Part shown: piece by piece, positions 12,226 through 24,200 of the stretch | Layout of the letters: each line of letters starts with the position of its first letter | Position numbering within the stretch: position 1 is the first letter of the stretch | Assembly: GCA_963978545.1 (NCBI GenBank) | Contig: OZ021732.1 | Coordinates: 45,208,059 to 45,272,058 of the forward strand | Origin: Linyphia triangularis | Taxonomy: Eukaryota; Arthropoda; Arachnida; Araneae; Linyphiidae | Direction of reading: 5' to 3' | DNA: 64,000 bases | Position numbers and translations under genes: made by a program | Notes under the pieces: model-generated | What the model saw: the letters and a program-made list of their open reading frames with translations, nothing else | Database searches by the model: none | Told to the model about the DNA's origin: nothing

Positions 12226-14673
12226 GTTCACACTAGATCAAAAAAAAAAAAAAAAATTTGAAACGCATGAGGTAAAAAAAAAAGTTGATACACATAAGAA
12301 AAACTGTAAAAAAAAAAAAATTTGAAAAAAAATAATAATATTATCATCCGATCGCGCATTCACCTCAAAGTTTGGAAAAAATACAAAAAATAACTATTTT
12401 CTTAAATTTTTTTAAATTTCTATATGTTATATGTTTGAAAGGAAATAGTTTGCACTGAGTAGTGAAAGGGTGGTATAACACAGGAAAACACTATTCTATG
12501 CATTTCTAAAACATATATTAATAATTAAAAATATTCAAAAAATACATTTTTTTGTTAAAAAAAAAATGAATTTTCTATAAAATGGATACTAACGTTATTT
12601 TTTGCACATTTTTTTAAAAAATGTTTTATTTACTTCAAGCATTCACTTCCAAGTTTTGAATAAATACAAAACATACATTTTTTTCATCAATTTCTAGAGT
12701 ACACCAACCACTAAATTATCGAGGCACATTAGTTTGTATTGTGTGGAATGAAGTAGATAGAATTTGGAAAAAAATCAAATTAGTAATTATTCAATAATAA
12801 TCGTTCGCGCATAATCTTTGAAAAATTTATAAAAACTGTGTTTTGGTGAGTTACAATCTGGGTGGCCTTTCTCGTGGCACCTTCTCTTCCTTTTAATCTC
12901 ATAAACTTACTTGCTTATTCATTGGATCATTGCATGATCCAATTGAATCACATGGTTGTGATTGGGACTGCCATTAATACCTCTGGAAATAATCTGACAG
13001 ATCAAATTGCACGTTGGAAGACCACTACAGTGGGATATATGCCTCCTATACTTCAATGAATTACCATTCAGACGCTTATTTGAACACTAGGGTGGTTCGA
13101 AAAAAAAAAAAAAATATTTTTGAAACGCATGAGGTAAAAAAAGTTGATACACATCTTGATAAGAAAGACTGTAAAAAAAATTTTGAAAAAAAGTAATATC
13201 TTCCGATCGCGCATTCAATTCAAAGTTGTTTTTGTATTTTTAAAAAATACAAAAAATAACTATTTTCCTAAATTTTTTTAAATTTCTAAACGTTATATAT
13301 TTGAAAGGCAATAGTTTGCAATGAGTAGTGAAAGGGTGGTATAACACAGGAAAACACTATTCTATATATTTTTAAGACATATATTAATAATTAAAAATAT
13401 TCAAAAATACATTTTTTTGTTAAAAAATGATTTTTCTATAAAATGGATACTAACGTTATTTTTTACATATTTTTGTTAAAATTGTTTTATTTACTTCAAC
13501 CATTTACTTCAAAGTTTTGAATAAATACAAAAAATCCCTTTTTTCCATCGATTTGTAAAATGCACCAAGAACTAAATTATCGAGGCATATTAGTTTGTAT
13601 TGTATAGAATGAAGTAGATAGAACTTGGAAAAAAATCAAATTAGTAATTAATCAATAATAATCATTCCCGCGTAACCTTTGAAACAATGATAAAAACTGT
13701 GTTTTGGCGGGTTTCAATCTGGGTGGCCTTTCTCGTGGTGCCTTCTCTTCCTATGAAGCTCATAAACTTACTTGCTTATTCATTGGATCATAACGCACGG
13801 GGCTGTGATTGGGACTGCCATTAATACTGGCTGAAAATAATCTGACAGATCAAATTGCGCCTTAGGAGACCACTACATTGGGATATATGCCTCATATACT
13901 CTAATGAACTACCATTCTGACGCCTATTTGAACACGTAGTACTACAACAGGACCAACATCTTTTAGTGAGATCAAAAATTGAAGATTCATAGATCAAAAA
14001 TTGAAGAACTGTGAAAAATTTCCCTCGACTGATATTTTACGTGTTGAATGTTCTATTTCTTTAACTGAGATGAAAATACTGAGCACAGATCAGTTATATT
14101 CTTGATATTTTTGCAGCGATTAGATACGAAAGGAGAATTGTAAGAGAACTAAGGCGTCGGGTTCTGAAATCTCGAGAACTTTCCTAGAGAAAGACAATCA
14201 AGCATTTCAAAGCAACCAAACTTTACTTTATTGCCACTGATTACGTGGACATAATTAATTGGAATGCTTGTAATAGGACTCTTCCTTTGTAAGGAGTAAA
14301 CAAACGAACATTAGTTAGTAAATATTGGCGCATCCGAGGTAGCACAGCTAGATTGGAGGAAACAGGGGAAGACTGGAAGGTTGGCTAGTCTGGCCAAGCA
14401 TAGTTCCAAAATATACGATTTTTCAACAAACAAACAAGTCCAAACCACCACATAGTTTTGTTTCTCATAAATACAATATCCCAAGCTTGAAACGTCATTA
14501 AATGTGCATCGACATTTCAAAACCTCTTCTATATTTTATCCAGAATTGGGCGAGATTGGTTAGTATTGTTTCCAACGACCGATTCCCAATGTTCCACATC
14601 GGGATTGGCCTATGTCTGGCGAAATTGACCAGCGTATCAGTGCTACTAGGGACCATTGAAATCCGACTTTAAT

Positions 14674-15234
14674 TCGGTATTGCATACTGTAGAGTTGTGG
14701 GCGAATCTCAAACAGCGATCAGTTGAGGTTTCTTTTTGTTGGATACCGGGCCATGTTGGCATACATGGAAATGATCTCGCTGACTTAGCAGCGAAAAACA
14801 TTCGCTTTGTATCAGACAAATTTGTCCCACTAAGTGATGCGAAACACGCAATAAAACAAACTCAAGAAAAGGTGTGGGAGCTGCAATGGAAGAAACAGAT
14901 ACATAATAAACTGCTTTCAATCAAACCATCCATTAAAACTTTTAAACCAACATTTTTAAACAGACACAAGGATGTTATTTTAACGAGACTTAGAATTGGT
15001 CATACACGCTTTACACACAAGTATCTTTTATGTAACGAACCAGCACCGACTTGCTCACAGTGTAGTTGCCTTTTATCTGTTAATCATATTTTATGTGTCT
15101 GTCCAAATTTTAATATATCTAGACTAAACCACTTTGGTACTACTGATTTAACATTAAAGGATTTACTATCAGACGAACCACATCCGAATTTGTTTTCGTT
15201 TCTGCATAACATTGGTTTTATTAACCTAATTTAA
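14674..15234 (+). pseudogene. LINE ORF2 C-terminus: RNase H domain and zinc knuckle
   Basis: About 186 codons remain, open to a TAA at 15232-15234. The N-terminal part is the end of a ribonuclease H domain with the diagnostic CWIPGHVGIHGNDLADLAAK stretch, which includes the last catalytic acidic position. RNase H would remove RNA from the RNA-DNA hybrid during reverse transcription. A C-x2-C...H...C zinc-knuckle region follows near residues 130-150 (CSQC, then VNHILCVC). Elements with RNase H after the reverse transcriptase belong to the I/R1/LOA side of non-LTR elements. The endonuclease and reverse transcriptase are missing because of 5' truncation, so the frame is not functional even though it is open. 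Confidence 0.88.
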
Positions 15235-15350
15235 CTTGTTTCTTCTTGAATAGATAATGCCTTTATAGAATCGTAAAAGACAATATGTTTGGCGCAGCTT
15301 AGCCAATCCTGGCTCTTGTGCCATTAAAATCCATACAACCAACCAACCAA
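14674..15350 (+). mobile_element. 5'-truncated I-type LINE
   Basis: A 677-bp insertion flanked by an 11-bp target duplication CCGACTTTAAT (14663-14673 and 15351-15361). The matching empty site is visible in the E1 copy near 18345-18362. It holds the 3' end of the second LINE ORF, a short 3' UTR, and a tail of CCAACCAACCAA units just before the right duplication. It is truncated at the 5' side, as is usual for target-primed reverse transcription. Confidence 0.92.
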
Positions 15351-16760
15351 CCGACTTTAATACGTTTCCTTGTCACTCACAACCTGTGGAACGCATATGT
15401 AGAGAGACAAGACAAAAAGTGGGTGGCGGTGCCGCAAAAGACGTTAGGACAACAATTTTTTTTTTTAAAGATTCATAATGACCGACTTTTCTACAAAAGT
15501 TTCCTTCAAAGTGCATCACTGGGATAGAAAGCTCGAGAAAAAAGTGAACCAAATGAATAATTGCATGTTTAAAAAAAAAAAAAAAAATGTAAGAAATAAC
15601 ATTAGTACACATTTTACAGAAAAATCATTATTTCTTATAAAAAATGTTAATTTTTAGTATTTTTAATTATTAATGTGTTTTAAAATGCATAAAATACTGT
15701 TTTTCTAGGTTTCTACCAGTCTACACATTGCAAACTATTTCCTTTCAAATATATAACGTTAAGAAATTTTAAAAAATTTAGGAAAAATAGATATTTTTTG
15801 TATTTTTTCCAAACTTTAAGGTGAATGCGCGATCGGAAGATATTATTTATTTTTTTTTCAAATTTTTTTTTACAGTTTTTTTTATCAAGATGTGTATCAA
15901 CATTTTTTACCTCATGCGTTTCAAAAATAAAAAAATATTTTTTTTCGAACCACCCTATTGAACACGTAGATAGTATTAAAACAGGACCAACATCTTTCCG
16001 TGGGAACATAGATAAAAAATTGGAGAATGTGAAAAATTTCCACTGACTGATTTTTTACGTGTTGAATGTTCAATACCTCAAGTTGAGATGAAAGAACTGA
16101 GCACAGATCAGTTATATCTTGATATTTTTGCATTAGTAAAAAGTTAATTTCTGAAGGACCTAAAATCATATATGAGGCAATTCGATTGTTTCGATACCTC
16201 CCTAAATATTTACTGGAAGTTTTAAACTCGGTTACTGAACGAAATGCTTCCTTCCCTCACCCAAAAAATTAGATTCTGGCAATGATTTTGTACGAATGAG
16301 AGATGTAAGAAAACTGGGTCGTCGGGTTATGAAATTCCGAGAACTTTCCTAGCGAAATAAGACAATCAGGCATTTCAAGTCAACCAAACTTAACTTTATT
16401 TCCACTGATTACGTGGTCATAATTGATTGGAATGCTTGTAATAGGACTGGAAAGTAACTAAAGAACATTTGTTAGCAAAGACTGGCGCATCTGAGGTAGA
16501 ACAGCTATATTTCAGGAAATAGGGGAGTCTGGATGATAGGCTAATTCTGGTCGAGCATAAATCCAAAATACAAGATTTTTCAAAAATAAACTTGTCAAAA
16601 CCACCACATACATTTGTTTCTCATAAATACAATATCCCAATTTTAAAACTGTGCATCGACATTTCAAAACGTGTTCTATATTTATCCAGAATCGGGCGAG
16701 ATTGGCTAATATTGTTTCCAACGACCGATTTACAACGTTCCACATCGGGATTGACCAATG

Positions 16761-18289
16761 CAAAGGCGGCCCTAGGTTCATTTTTCAGGGGGGGCCATTT
16801 TAAACTTTAAGTTCGTAAAATTTATGCACTATGTAACCTAATTATAATAAACTAACTGCTGATTAAATGCTTGATTGCAATGATAAGTGTAGAATTTTCT
16901 AAATTAGTAATTTTCATTTGATGCAGAATTAAAAAAGTTAATTTAAGCTTGAATTGCTCTCCTGAAAAATAAGAAAAGAGTAAAACAAAGAAATTACAAA
17001 AAATAAAAATAGTTAATAATTGTTTTACAATCACACTTCTTTACTCTTTGAAAGCCTAAAGAACAAAATCCAATTTCCTCTGCTTTGTTTTGGCAAATCT
17101 GCCTATGACACAGCTCACATCAATGTTTATGTCTCTGTGAGTATGCAACAAGCTAAGTCCTGTTAACCTTTCTTCCCCCATTCTAGCTCTTAGCCACGTT
17201 TTCAAGCGTCGAAGGGTAGAGAAACTTCATCAGCAACTTCATCAAGCTTCTTCAGCAGAGGCAACGCTAACTGGTAGTGTTGCCAAAATTTTAAGTAACT
17301 CGTAAATAGTAGGATATACATATTTGTCACAAGCTCTCATTGTATCTATGGCAGAAGTGGGGAGTTATTCTTCTTTTTTCCATTTCTCTCTCCATAGTGC
17401 TAGCTCACTTTCAATCAGAATAACACTCATTTGTGTCAGTCTTAAAATTGGTATGAACTTCTTTAATAAGTTTTAAAGCTCGTTGCTTTCTGATTCTGTT
17501 GGCTTTTCCATATCGGAGGTTGGAATCAGTAATCGAAAGCCAAAACAATCCAAATTTTCTTTTGGAAATCTTCCTATTAGGTCTTCAATTATATTATCCA
17601 ATAAAGGTATGTAAACCGAGATTCTAAAATACTCTTCTGGTATTTGAGTATTTCTTTTTAGAGAAGTATTTAAAAATGCTCTCATTTTTTCTTTTTGAAG
17701 ACATATTGTAGATATTCGTCACTAATTACTCGAGGTAAAATGATCACGAAATCTTTAAACAACGAATAAAAGTGTTGCTAGTTCAACAGATATTTTCACA
17801 ATAAATGGCCTGTCTAAACTAGTTATAACAATAACACAGTACCGATTCCATGCCCAAGTGACAAAAGTCACACACTAGTCCAGACATCACGTGTTGAAAT
17901 TACCCTCGGCGCCATGGTTGCTTAGAAGAGCATGGTTGTTCCAAAAAGGGGCAGAGGCCCCCGGGAAAAAGGAAATCGTCGTTTAGGAGGGGGATGGTCA
18001 CTACCTGTGTACTTGTGTTGTGTACCGGGTATTGTGTCATGTGTTGTGTACGTAAATACATTTAAAACCAGGGTTTTTTCTGAGGGGGGGGGGGGGGGCT
18101 ATAATTTTTTGTACTGTAAAGAAAAAATTTACGTTAATGAAATTGTGCTTAAAAATCTGTATTTTCACCGTTTTTTAAACTGGAAATTCTCAAAGAGTTT
18201 TGGGATATTTGAAAGGGCTAGGAAGGAAGAGGGAACCCTTCAAGGAGGGGGCCATGGCCCCCATGGCCCCCCCCTTGAAGCCGCCAATG
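16761..18289 (-). mobile_element. Decayed hAT transposon inserted in E1
   Basis: Perfect 8-bp duplication GACCAATG at 16753-16760 and 18290-18297. The E2 copy near 14597-14617 shows the uninterrupted homologous site. The ends read CAAAGGCGGC and, inverted, CATTGGCGGC, each followed by a G-rich stretch. Transposase remnants lie on the minus strand (next entry). Length 1529 bp, so part of the transposase gene is gone. Confidence 0.85.
17056..17700 (-). pseudogene. hAT transposase C-terminal half, broken
   Basis: Two recognisable parts lie on the minus strand. Around 17685-17473 an open stretch contains PEEYFRISVYIPLLDNIIED, matching the region before the hAT dimerisation domain in ZMYM/ZBED-like hAT transposases. 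From about 17275 to the stop at 17058-17056 comes the C-terminal dimerisation signature: PVSVASAE, then FSTLRRLKTWLRARMGEERL, then a block of leucines and an acidic residue. Between PVSVASAE and FSTLRR there is an insertion of about 23 bp with a tandem GATGAAG repeat that adds stop codons. The stretch joining the two parts also has several stops, so the gene is dead. hAT transposases dimerise through this domain and cut DNA with an RNase H-like fold; the catalytic N-terminal part was not found. Confidence 0.82.
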
Positions 18290-18765
18290 GACCAATGTCT
18301 GGTGAAATTGGCCAGCGTTTCTGTGCTACTAGGGACCATTGAAATCAGACTTCAACTCGTTTCCTTGTCACTCACAAGATGTGGAACACTTTTATAGAGA
18401 GACAATACAAAAAGTGGGAGGTGCTGCCGCAAAAGACGTTAGGACAACGCTTTGTTTAAAAAATGATCCATAATGCCCGACTTTTCTACAAAAGTTTCAT
18501 TCAAAGTGCATCACTGGGATAGAAAGCTCGAGAAAAAAAATGAACCAAATGAATAATAGCATGTTTAAAAAAAATTTAAGAAATAACATTAGTATCCAGA
18601 ACAAACATTAGTTTACAGAAAAATCATTATTTCTAACAAAAAATTTTACTTTTGTGTATTTTTAATTATTAATATATGTTTTAAAAATCCATAAAATAGT
18701 GTTTTCCTGTGTAATACCACCTTTTCACTGCACATTGCAAACTATTGCCTTTCAAATATATAACG

Positions 18766-18942
18766 GCCGATCAAACGGTATAGTGGTTAGCTTGCTAGCT
18801 TCTAGACCGCGAGGTTGCGGGTTCGAGTCCCGTGTTAGGCATGGGTGTTTGTAATTGTATGTTGGCTTGACTAATGAGGAATGTTTCGGCGCATTATAGC
18901 CCTCGTGTTGCTGACGGTGCCAGATAATCTGAAAACAACCAA
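18766..18942 (+). mobile_element. tRNA-derived SINE, complete copy
   Basis: Flanked by a 14-bp target duplication TCAAATATATAACG (18752-18765 and 18943-18956) inside the right terminal repeat of E1. The head holds an A box (TATAGTGGTTAGC near 18778) and a B box (GGTTCGAGTCC near 18820), the internal Pol III promoter of tRNA genes. The body ends GATAATCTGAAAACAACCAA. Length 177 bp. A second copy in opposite orientation lies at 55155-55302. Confidence 0.92.
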
Positions 18943-19157
18943 TCAAATATATAACGTTTAGAAATTAAAAAAAATTAAGGAACATTTTTTATTTTTTGTA
19001 TTTTCTCCAAACTGTGAGGTGAATGCGCGATCAGAAGATATTATTATTTTTAAGAATTTTTTTACAGTTTTTCTTATCAAGATGTGTATCAACTTTTTTC
19101 ACCTCATGCGTTTCAAAAATAAAAAATAAAAAAATTTCGAACCCCCCTAGTACACAC

Positions 19158-20256
19158 ATTGTTAAGAGTAATGTTCCCTGAGAAAATTATGACACAATTT
19201 TTACAAAATAAAAACTGATAATTTATTTTCCGCTACAGAGGCTCAAAAATTCTGCGGCATTTTTACAAGCCGCGTGGCCTACGTGGCCCTAGAGAACTTT
19301 GGCATTGGATCTCTCAGCTTTTAATTAGGTGGAACTTCTAGGGGAAAAAAATTAACACGTTTGAAAGCAAATCACTCATATATATATCTTAGCATATTTT
19401 AATTTTTTTAATTTATCCAATAATAGGGTTTATTGTGTAAGTCTTTTCTCACTGATAATTTTTTAGCTAAGTGATTTAAAACTAAATTATAACGTGCTGT
19501 TATTGTAAGAGATAAATCATAACTGAATCTTTCACAAATGCTCTATTGTAAATTCTTCACGTTCATGGACTTTGAAAAACAAAACCCAACTTCAATCTCA
19601 TAACCATCATGAATTTGGTGACGGAAAATCTCCTCATCCCAATTCATTGATTTAAAAGTGATCAGAAAGTTTTAAGAAAAAGTAGTTCGGTCTCGGGTCG
19701 ATCCTTAATTTTCTAAACCAAAATATTTCAATAAAATGTAACGAATAGATAGGTTTTTAGGATTAAATTAGTCATAAAACAAGTTAAAATAAATTAATTT
19801 TTTAATCGTTTGATCATCTCTGCTCTATTGCCATCACGCATATTGTGTGGAAGAAAATTCATGTGAGAAAGAAGCCATAGTACAATGTGAAATCGCAACA
19901 CAGGTAGTTTTTATTTCTCAATCAAAAGAGCTTGTGTGAAAATTTGGCTTTTAGATTTGTATTTTTTTATGAAAAAAATGCTTCATATATTTTTTCTTAC
20001 AGTAAGTTGGACGGGGCTTAAAAACAAGATATTCGCACTAAAGATCGTAAAAGGCGGTACTATGTGAAAAAATATATAAATTATATTTTTTGATAAATAA
20101 TAAACTCAATCTCTCTAATTTGCTCACATACTTGCAGTCTCATAATAGCATTGCAGTCTCTTGAAATACCATCCTTGAATCTATTTGTAATTTTTAATTG
20201 TTACCTCAGAAAATCATGTAGTAATTAATTCAGTTTACTCGTCAATTTTATTTCAG
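19158..20256. other. Non-coding DNA upstream of the first receptor exon seen
   Basis: Most likely the 3' end of a long intron, because the exon at 20257 starts inside a codon. It ends in a pyrimidine-rich stretch and TTTCAG. A short GC-richer patch at 19235-19320 is unassigned. Confidence 0.5.
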
Positions 20257-20356
20257 GCTTTCCAGCAGCAGTGATCACCCCATGGGCCATCGTGAAATCT
20301 CTGTATTCAACTATTGAAAAACACGAACATTCCACAAATGCATTAGCTACTAAAGG
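20257..20356 (+). CDS. Dh44-R: Receptor exon: TM4 and start of extracellular loop 2
   Basis: Preceded by TTTATTTCAG and followed by GTGAGTAAC. The first two bases complete a codon begun in an upstream exon (expected glycine of the class B GWG motif). The encoded peptide begins FPAAVITPWAIVKSLYSTIE and ends with LATK plus the first two bases of a glycine codon. The loop before the conserved cysteine is long, with a His- and Thr-rich stretch. Confidence 0.9.
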
Positions 20357-21171
20357 GTGAGTAACATCATATCCATTATTATATTCACTGATTTCACTGT
20401 AAACCGGTTTGTACTATGTAGATAGTCCCAAGAAAAGTTTAAGTTTTCTCTTCAATATCATATTTAAAGGTGTATATGATATTGAAGTGTAATATTATTT
20501 AAAGTGTAATATTATCAAATATTCTTCGCAGTTAACAAACCGAACTCAAATACTTCTTCAGAAATAGCATCGAAGCAAAACTTCTAAAAATATTCACCTA
20601 TCATTCAATTACTTAACATCTCCAAACAACAAATGCCAAAAGTATTCTAAAGGAACTTTTCATGTAGTTTCGAAGAGAAGTTTCCAAGATGCATTTGCTT
20701 TTCACGTTAACTTAAAGATGCGTACCAGATGCATGCCATTTTATTTCACGAATCCGGTGTAAAGATTTTTCTTTCCTTTGCCATAGAAAATTCCATTTTC
20801 TTCATTTCGCTGGATGAACCGAAGCCATTTTATATGCATTGAATGCTTCATTCGCTGCAGATGGTCTTTTTCAAAAGTATGCTACTTCTAAATGAGCCGT
20901 TGAACGGCAAAGTGGTATAGCAACCTTCATCATTTAAAAGGCCCTCAAAGCAAAATTTTTTAAATGGATATTTTTATGCAATCTTAATCTTTCATTGCAA
21001 ATACATAGTTTTGGAACGATTATTGAATTTTTATTAGGAGTTTTGGGTCATTTTTTGATATGAACATGAAATCAAAAGTATAAAACTAGGGATTTTAATT
21101 ATATTAAAATACAGATCGTTGCATTTAAAATTGACATAGGTTATATATATATATAGGTTATTATAAATAGG

Positions 21172-21205
<34 letters not shown>

Positions 21206-24200
21206 CCTATGCCAAATTTAAATGCAACGATCTGTATTTTAATATAATTAAAATCCCTAGTTTTATACTTTTTATTTCATTATTCATTTCATAAAATGAC
21301 CCAAAACTCCTAATAAAAATTCAATAATCGTTCCAGAACTATGTATTATATATATATATAACTTTAAAGAAAACAAAAGCTTTTAAATAACTTTCGTGTT
21401 GAAATTTTGAACCTTTTCTGTAACTTTCATGAAGTGAAATATTTCAACAAAATGATTCATCGAAAATGAAAATGCACGTTCCAAAAAAAGTTAAAGTCAA
21501 GTAATAAAATTTTAAACCTAAGAACTTGAAAATTGTAATTTTGACATCTTTTTTTTTTTCTTTGAAGTCATAAAGTTCTTTTTGCAATCATCTTTTATTA
21601 AATGACGTTGTACGAGAAAAGTGAGGGAGTAATAGCTTTACTTTCATAAAAGTGGAATTTATAAAAGTTTATAATAGGCCCCTATCATTCTATATTTCAT
21701 ACAAAAAAAACTTTAAAAAAACTTTAAAAAAAATCTTTGACAAAGAACTTCTATTGAGTGATGACGGACTTAAAGGAAATTTTAGACCACTAACTGCCAT
21801 AAAGCTAACCCGATGTGGTTTTAAATTCCAGTTTTATTTTGACTATACTAATAACAAGAATTTTAGGCTTTGTTGCAAAGCTGGTGACCCATTTACTTGG
21901 GTTTATGGTCTTTAATGCGCTTTGGGAAATATTGCTTTGATAGAAATCATTATAAATAAGAATGGAAAGTTTGATGCCACTTAAAATAACAATTCCCATT
22001 TCAGTTGTATCCAGCATCTTATTTAAGTTAAAATCTCTTATGAAGTGATCCCCTTGTTAAAAACATTTTCAGTGCAATTTAATCTTAGTTGGAACAATAT
22101 TGTTTCAATGAACCTAATTTCAAAATAGAATTACTCGTATATAGGGACATATCTCTCCACCTCCGAGATTAAATGCTTAAAACAGTTTACTATAAATGTT
22201 TTTGAAATTCTTCATTTAATACAATATTTTATAACATGTCCGTTGGTATACATAAACAAAACTCATTTTTTGCGTGTAGGTGTATGTGATAAATTCTGTA
22301 TTTTTTATTTTCACAATGCAAATTAATTGCTTTGATATGCGAACATCTTTTCATTTATTTCGCTACATGCGGCTTGAAAATTTCTTTGGCTTAGTTATCG
22401 ATTGACGTTCGTTTCCTAACTTTTTACACTTTTTAGCAAATTTTTACATGGTTTTTTGAAACAAGGATGTTTTCAGAAAAATAAAAAGCATTGCCAGAAT
22501 AATTTTTATTAAATACTTTAAGAGTGATTTTCTGAGAGAGAGATACGCTTGTGATTATGCTAATTTTTGACTTCCTTGAAATTTTCAGGAAGTGTTCTGT
22601 AAGTTATCCTGATTACAAATTTTGAAAACCATTTTAAAAAACTCCACTCCATTTTCATGTTTCAACTAATTTTTTGGAGGGGGAGTAGGAGCGTTTTAGA
22701 GCTTTTTTAATGAAAAACATTATCATTAGAATTAAATTTTTGCAAAACTTCCTGCATGTGCCAGACTTTTGATTGCAAAAATGTATAATAGACTGCTAGT
22801 ACTAACTGTTTTCAGAGCTATTTTCTTGGCACATCATTGAAGGTTTGGACACAACTAGCGACCAAAAATATATTCGATTCACCATGTTTCACTACTTTAA
22901 GAGCCAAAATTTAGCTGACTTCGCATATGTGCCAAAACATTTAGCCTTGTTATGTGATTGCATATCACAAACATAATACTTTAGCATAAAAAAAACTTTG
23001 GCACCTATCTGAAGTCTCCATTCAAGTCAGTCTGAAATCTGAATTTTTAAACTTATAGGCCAAATTTAAGGCCAAAAATCTCAAAACTTCAGAATTTCTA
23101 AAATAAGGTGATGGTGCATACAATGAGTGACTTTAGTGTACTAAACACTGTCATTGTCTGTTTTTTGGCACCTCTTCTCATTTTTATTAAAGAGCGATGT
23201 AAATGTGGTCAAAATGTTCAAAAACGGCAAAATTGATCGATGCTATTTTCCACTGATGAAGTAAACTGCAGACGTATGCCTAGGGCTTCCTTTCATTTTT
23301 TGATTCACAAAACCATTTAAAGTTAAGAATAGGTTTTATTACTTTGGAACCTGCTTGAAGTTGATATTTTTTTTAAAAATAATTAATGTTCTTAAAATTT
23401 GATTGGAGAAATATGGATACAGTAATCATGTTTCCACAATTATTGTTTTGCGTGTATTTTTTTAAGAAATTGAATAAATAATATGTAACTTTACAGTATC
23501 TATGAAATATATTTATTCAAATTTTCGTACCTAATATAGAGAAAACATACATATAAACTTCAAATGTAAACTTGAGGTACTTAAAATAATCAAAAACCAT
23601 AATTTCCTTAAACGTTTTGCTCGTAATTTTATGCTGGCTTTAATGGAACTGTAAACAACATATATACTTGGTGGTTACTTATATAAAACTTGGCCATATA
23701 CGGTGTAGTGTTGCAATGCTTTTATTTACTTTCACAAACAATATTAGCTATCATAATCATATAATTGCTTACAAACAAATAACAATACTACTTTGGCATT
23801 TTGCTTTACTCTTTTAGTTCATTTTTAAACTTCTCGTATGATTCGCTTACATTTTTTCAAAAGAAAAAACTGTGCTATCTCAATTACTTTCAACGGACCA
23901 TAGAATATGACTTCTAAAACTTTCTCTATGCCAGGTCGTTTTAACCTATCATATTGATTAGCTCCTATCTTGTGAAGAAATTTGAATTCATATTGATACA
24001 AGTGTTTTGTATCAACCCATATTGCTTGTATTTTTTTAATGTAGCAGGTTCTTGTATAATATACGCCATAATAAGATATTTTAGTGGGAGGATTGTATTC
24101 GCATGTTGAATTCATCATAATGTTTTGTTGAATAGCAGTCAGAGAATTCGTAGTATTTTGAAAATGATTTCCTTCTATAGCAATTTCTAAATTCTAGTTC

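Larger units (their letters stand above)
13088..15957. mobile_element. E2: second copy of the E family, inserted into E1
   Basis: Inverted ends TAGGGTGGTTCG at 13088 and CGAACCACCCTA at 15957 are flanked by a perfect 8-bp duplication TTGAACAC (13080-13087 and 15958-15965). The uninterrupted target site survives inside E2 itself (TTTGAACACGTAG near 13928), because the target was another member of the same family. Terminal inverted repeats are about 390-410 bp. A LINE fragment splits its right half. TAGGG-type ends plus an 8-bp duplication point to hAT. No transposase is recognised in the unique middle part. Confidence 0.85.
12234..19149. mobile_element. E1: hAT-like non-autonomous element, interrupted by three insertions
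   Basis: The right end reads TTTCGAACCCCCCTA at 19149, and the left end begins TAGATCAAAA at 12234 (decayed TAGGGTGGTTCGAAAA). The flanks GTTCACAC (12226-12233) and GTACACAC (19150-19157) match at 7 of 8 positions, as expected for an old 8-bp duplication. Both terminal zones share a long inverted repeat of roughly 400 bp, recognisable by AAACGCATGAGGT and GATCGCGCATTCA. Removing E2, the hAT at 16761-18289 and the SINE at 18766-18942, each with one copy of its target duplication, leaves about 2310 bp. That is close to the 2182 bp of E2 without its LINE. I see no recognisable transposase in the family sequence. Confidence 0.8.

Noticed and set aside
17932..18342. 136-codon plus-strand frame with a glycine run
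   Set aside because: It crosses a G homopolymer and the end of the hAT insertion into E1, so it is not one gene.
18780..18831. Possible true tRNA gene
   Set aside because: A and B boxes are present, but the sequence continues into a 177-bp SINE body with target duplications and does not end like a tRNA acceptor stem.
18752..18946. 64-codon minus-strand frame
   Set aside because: Antisense translation of the SINE.
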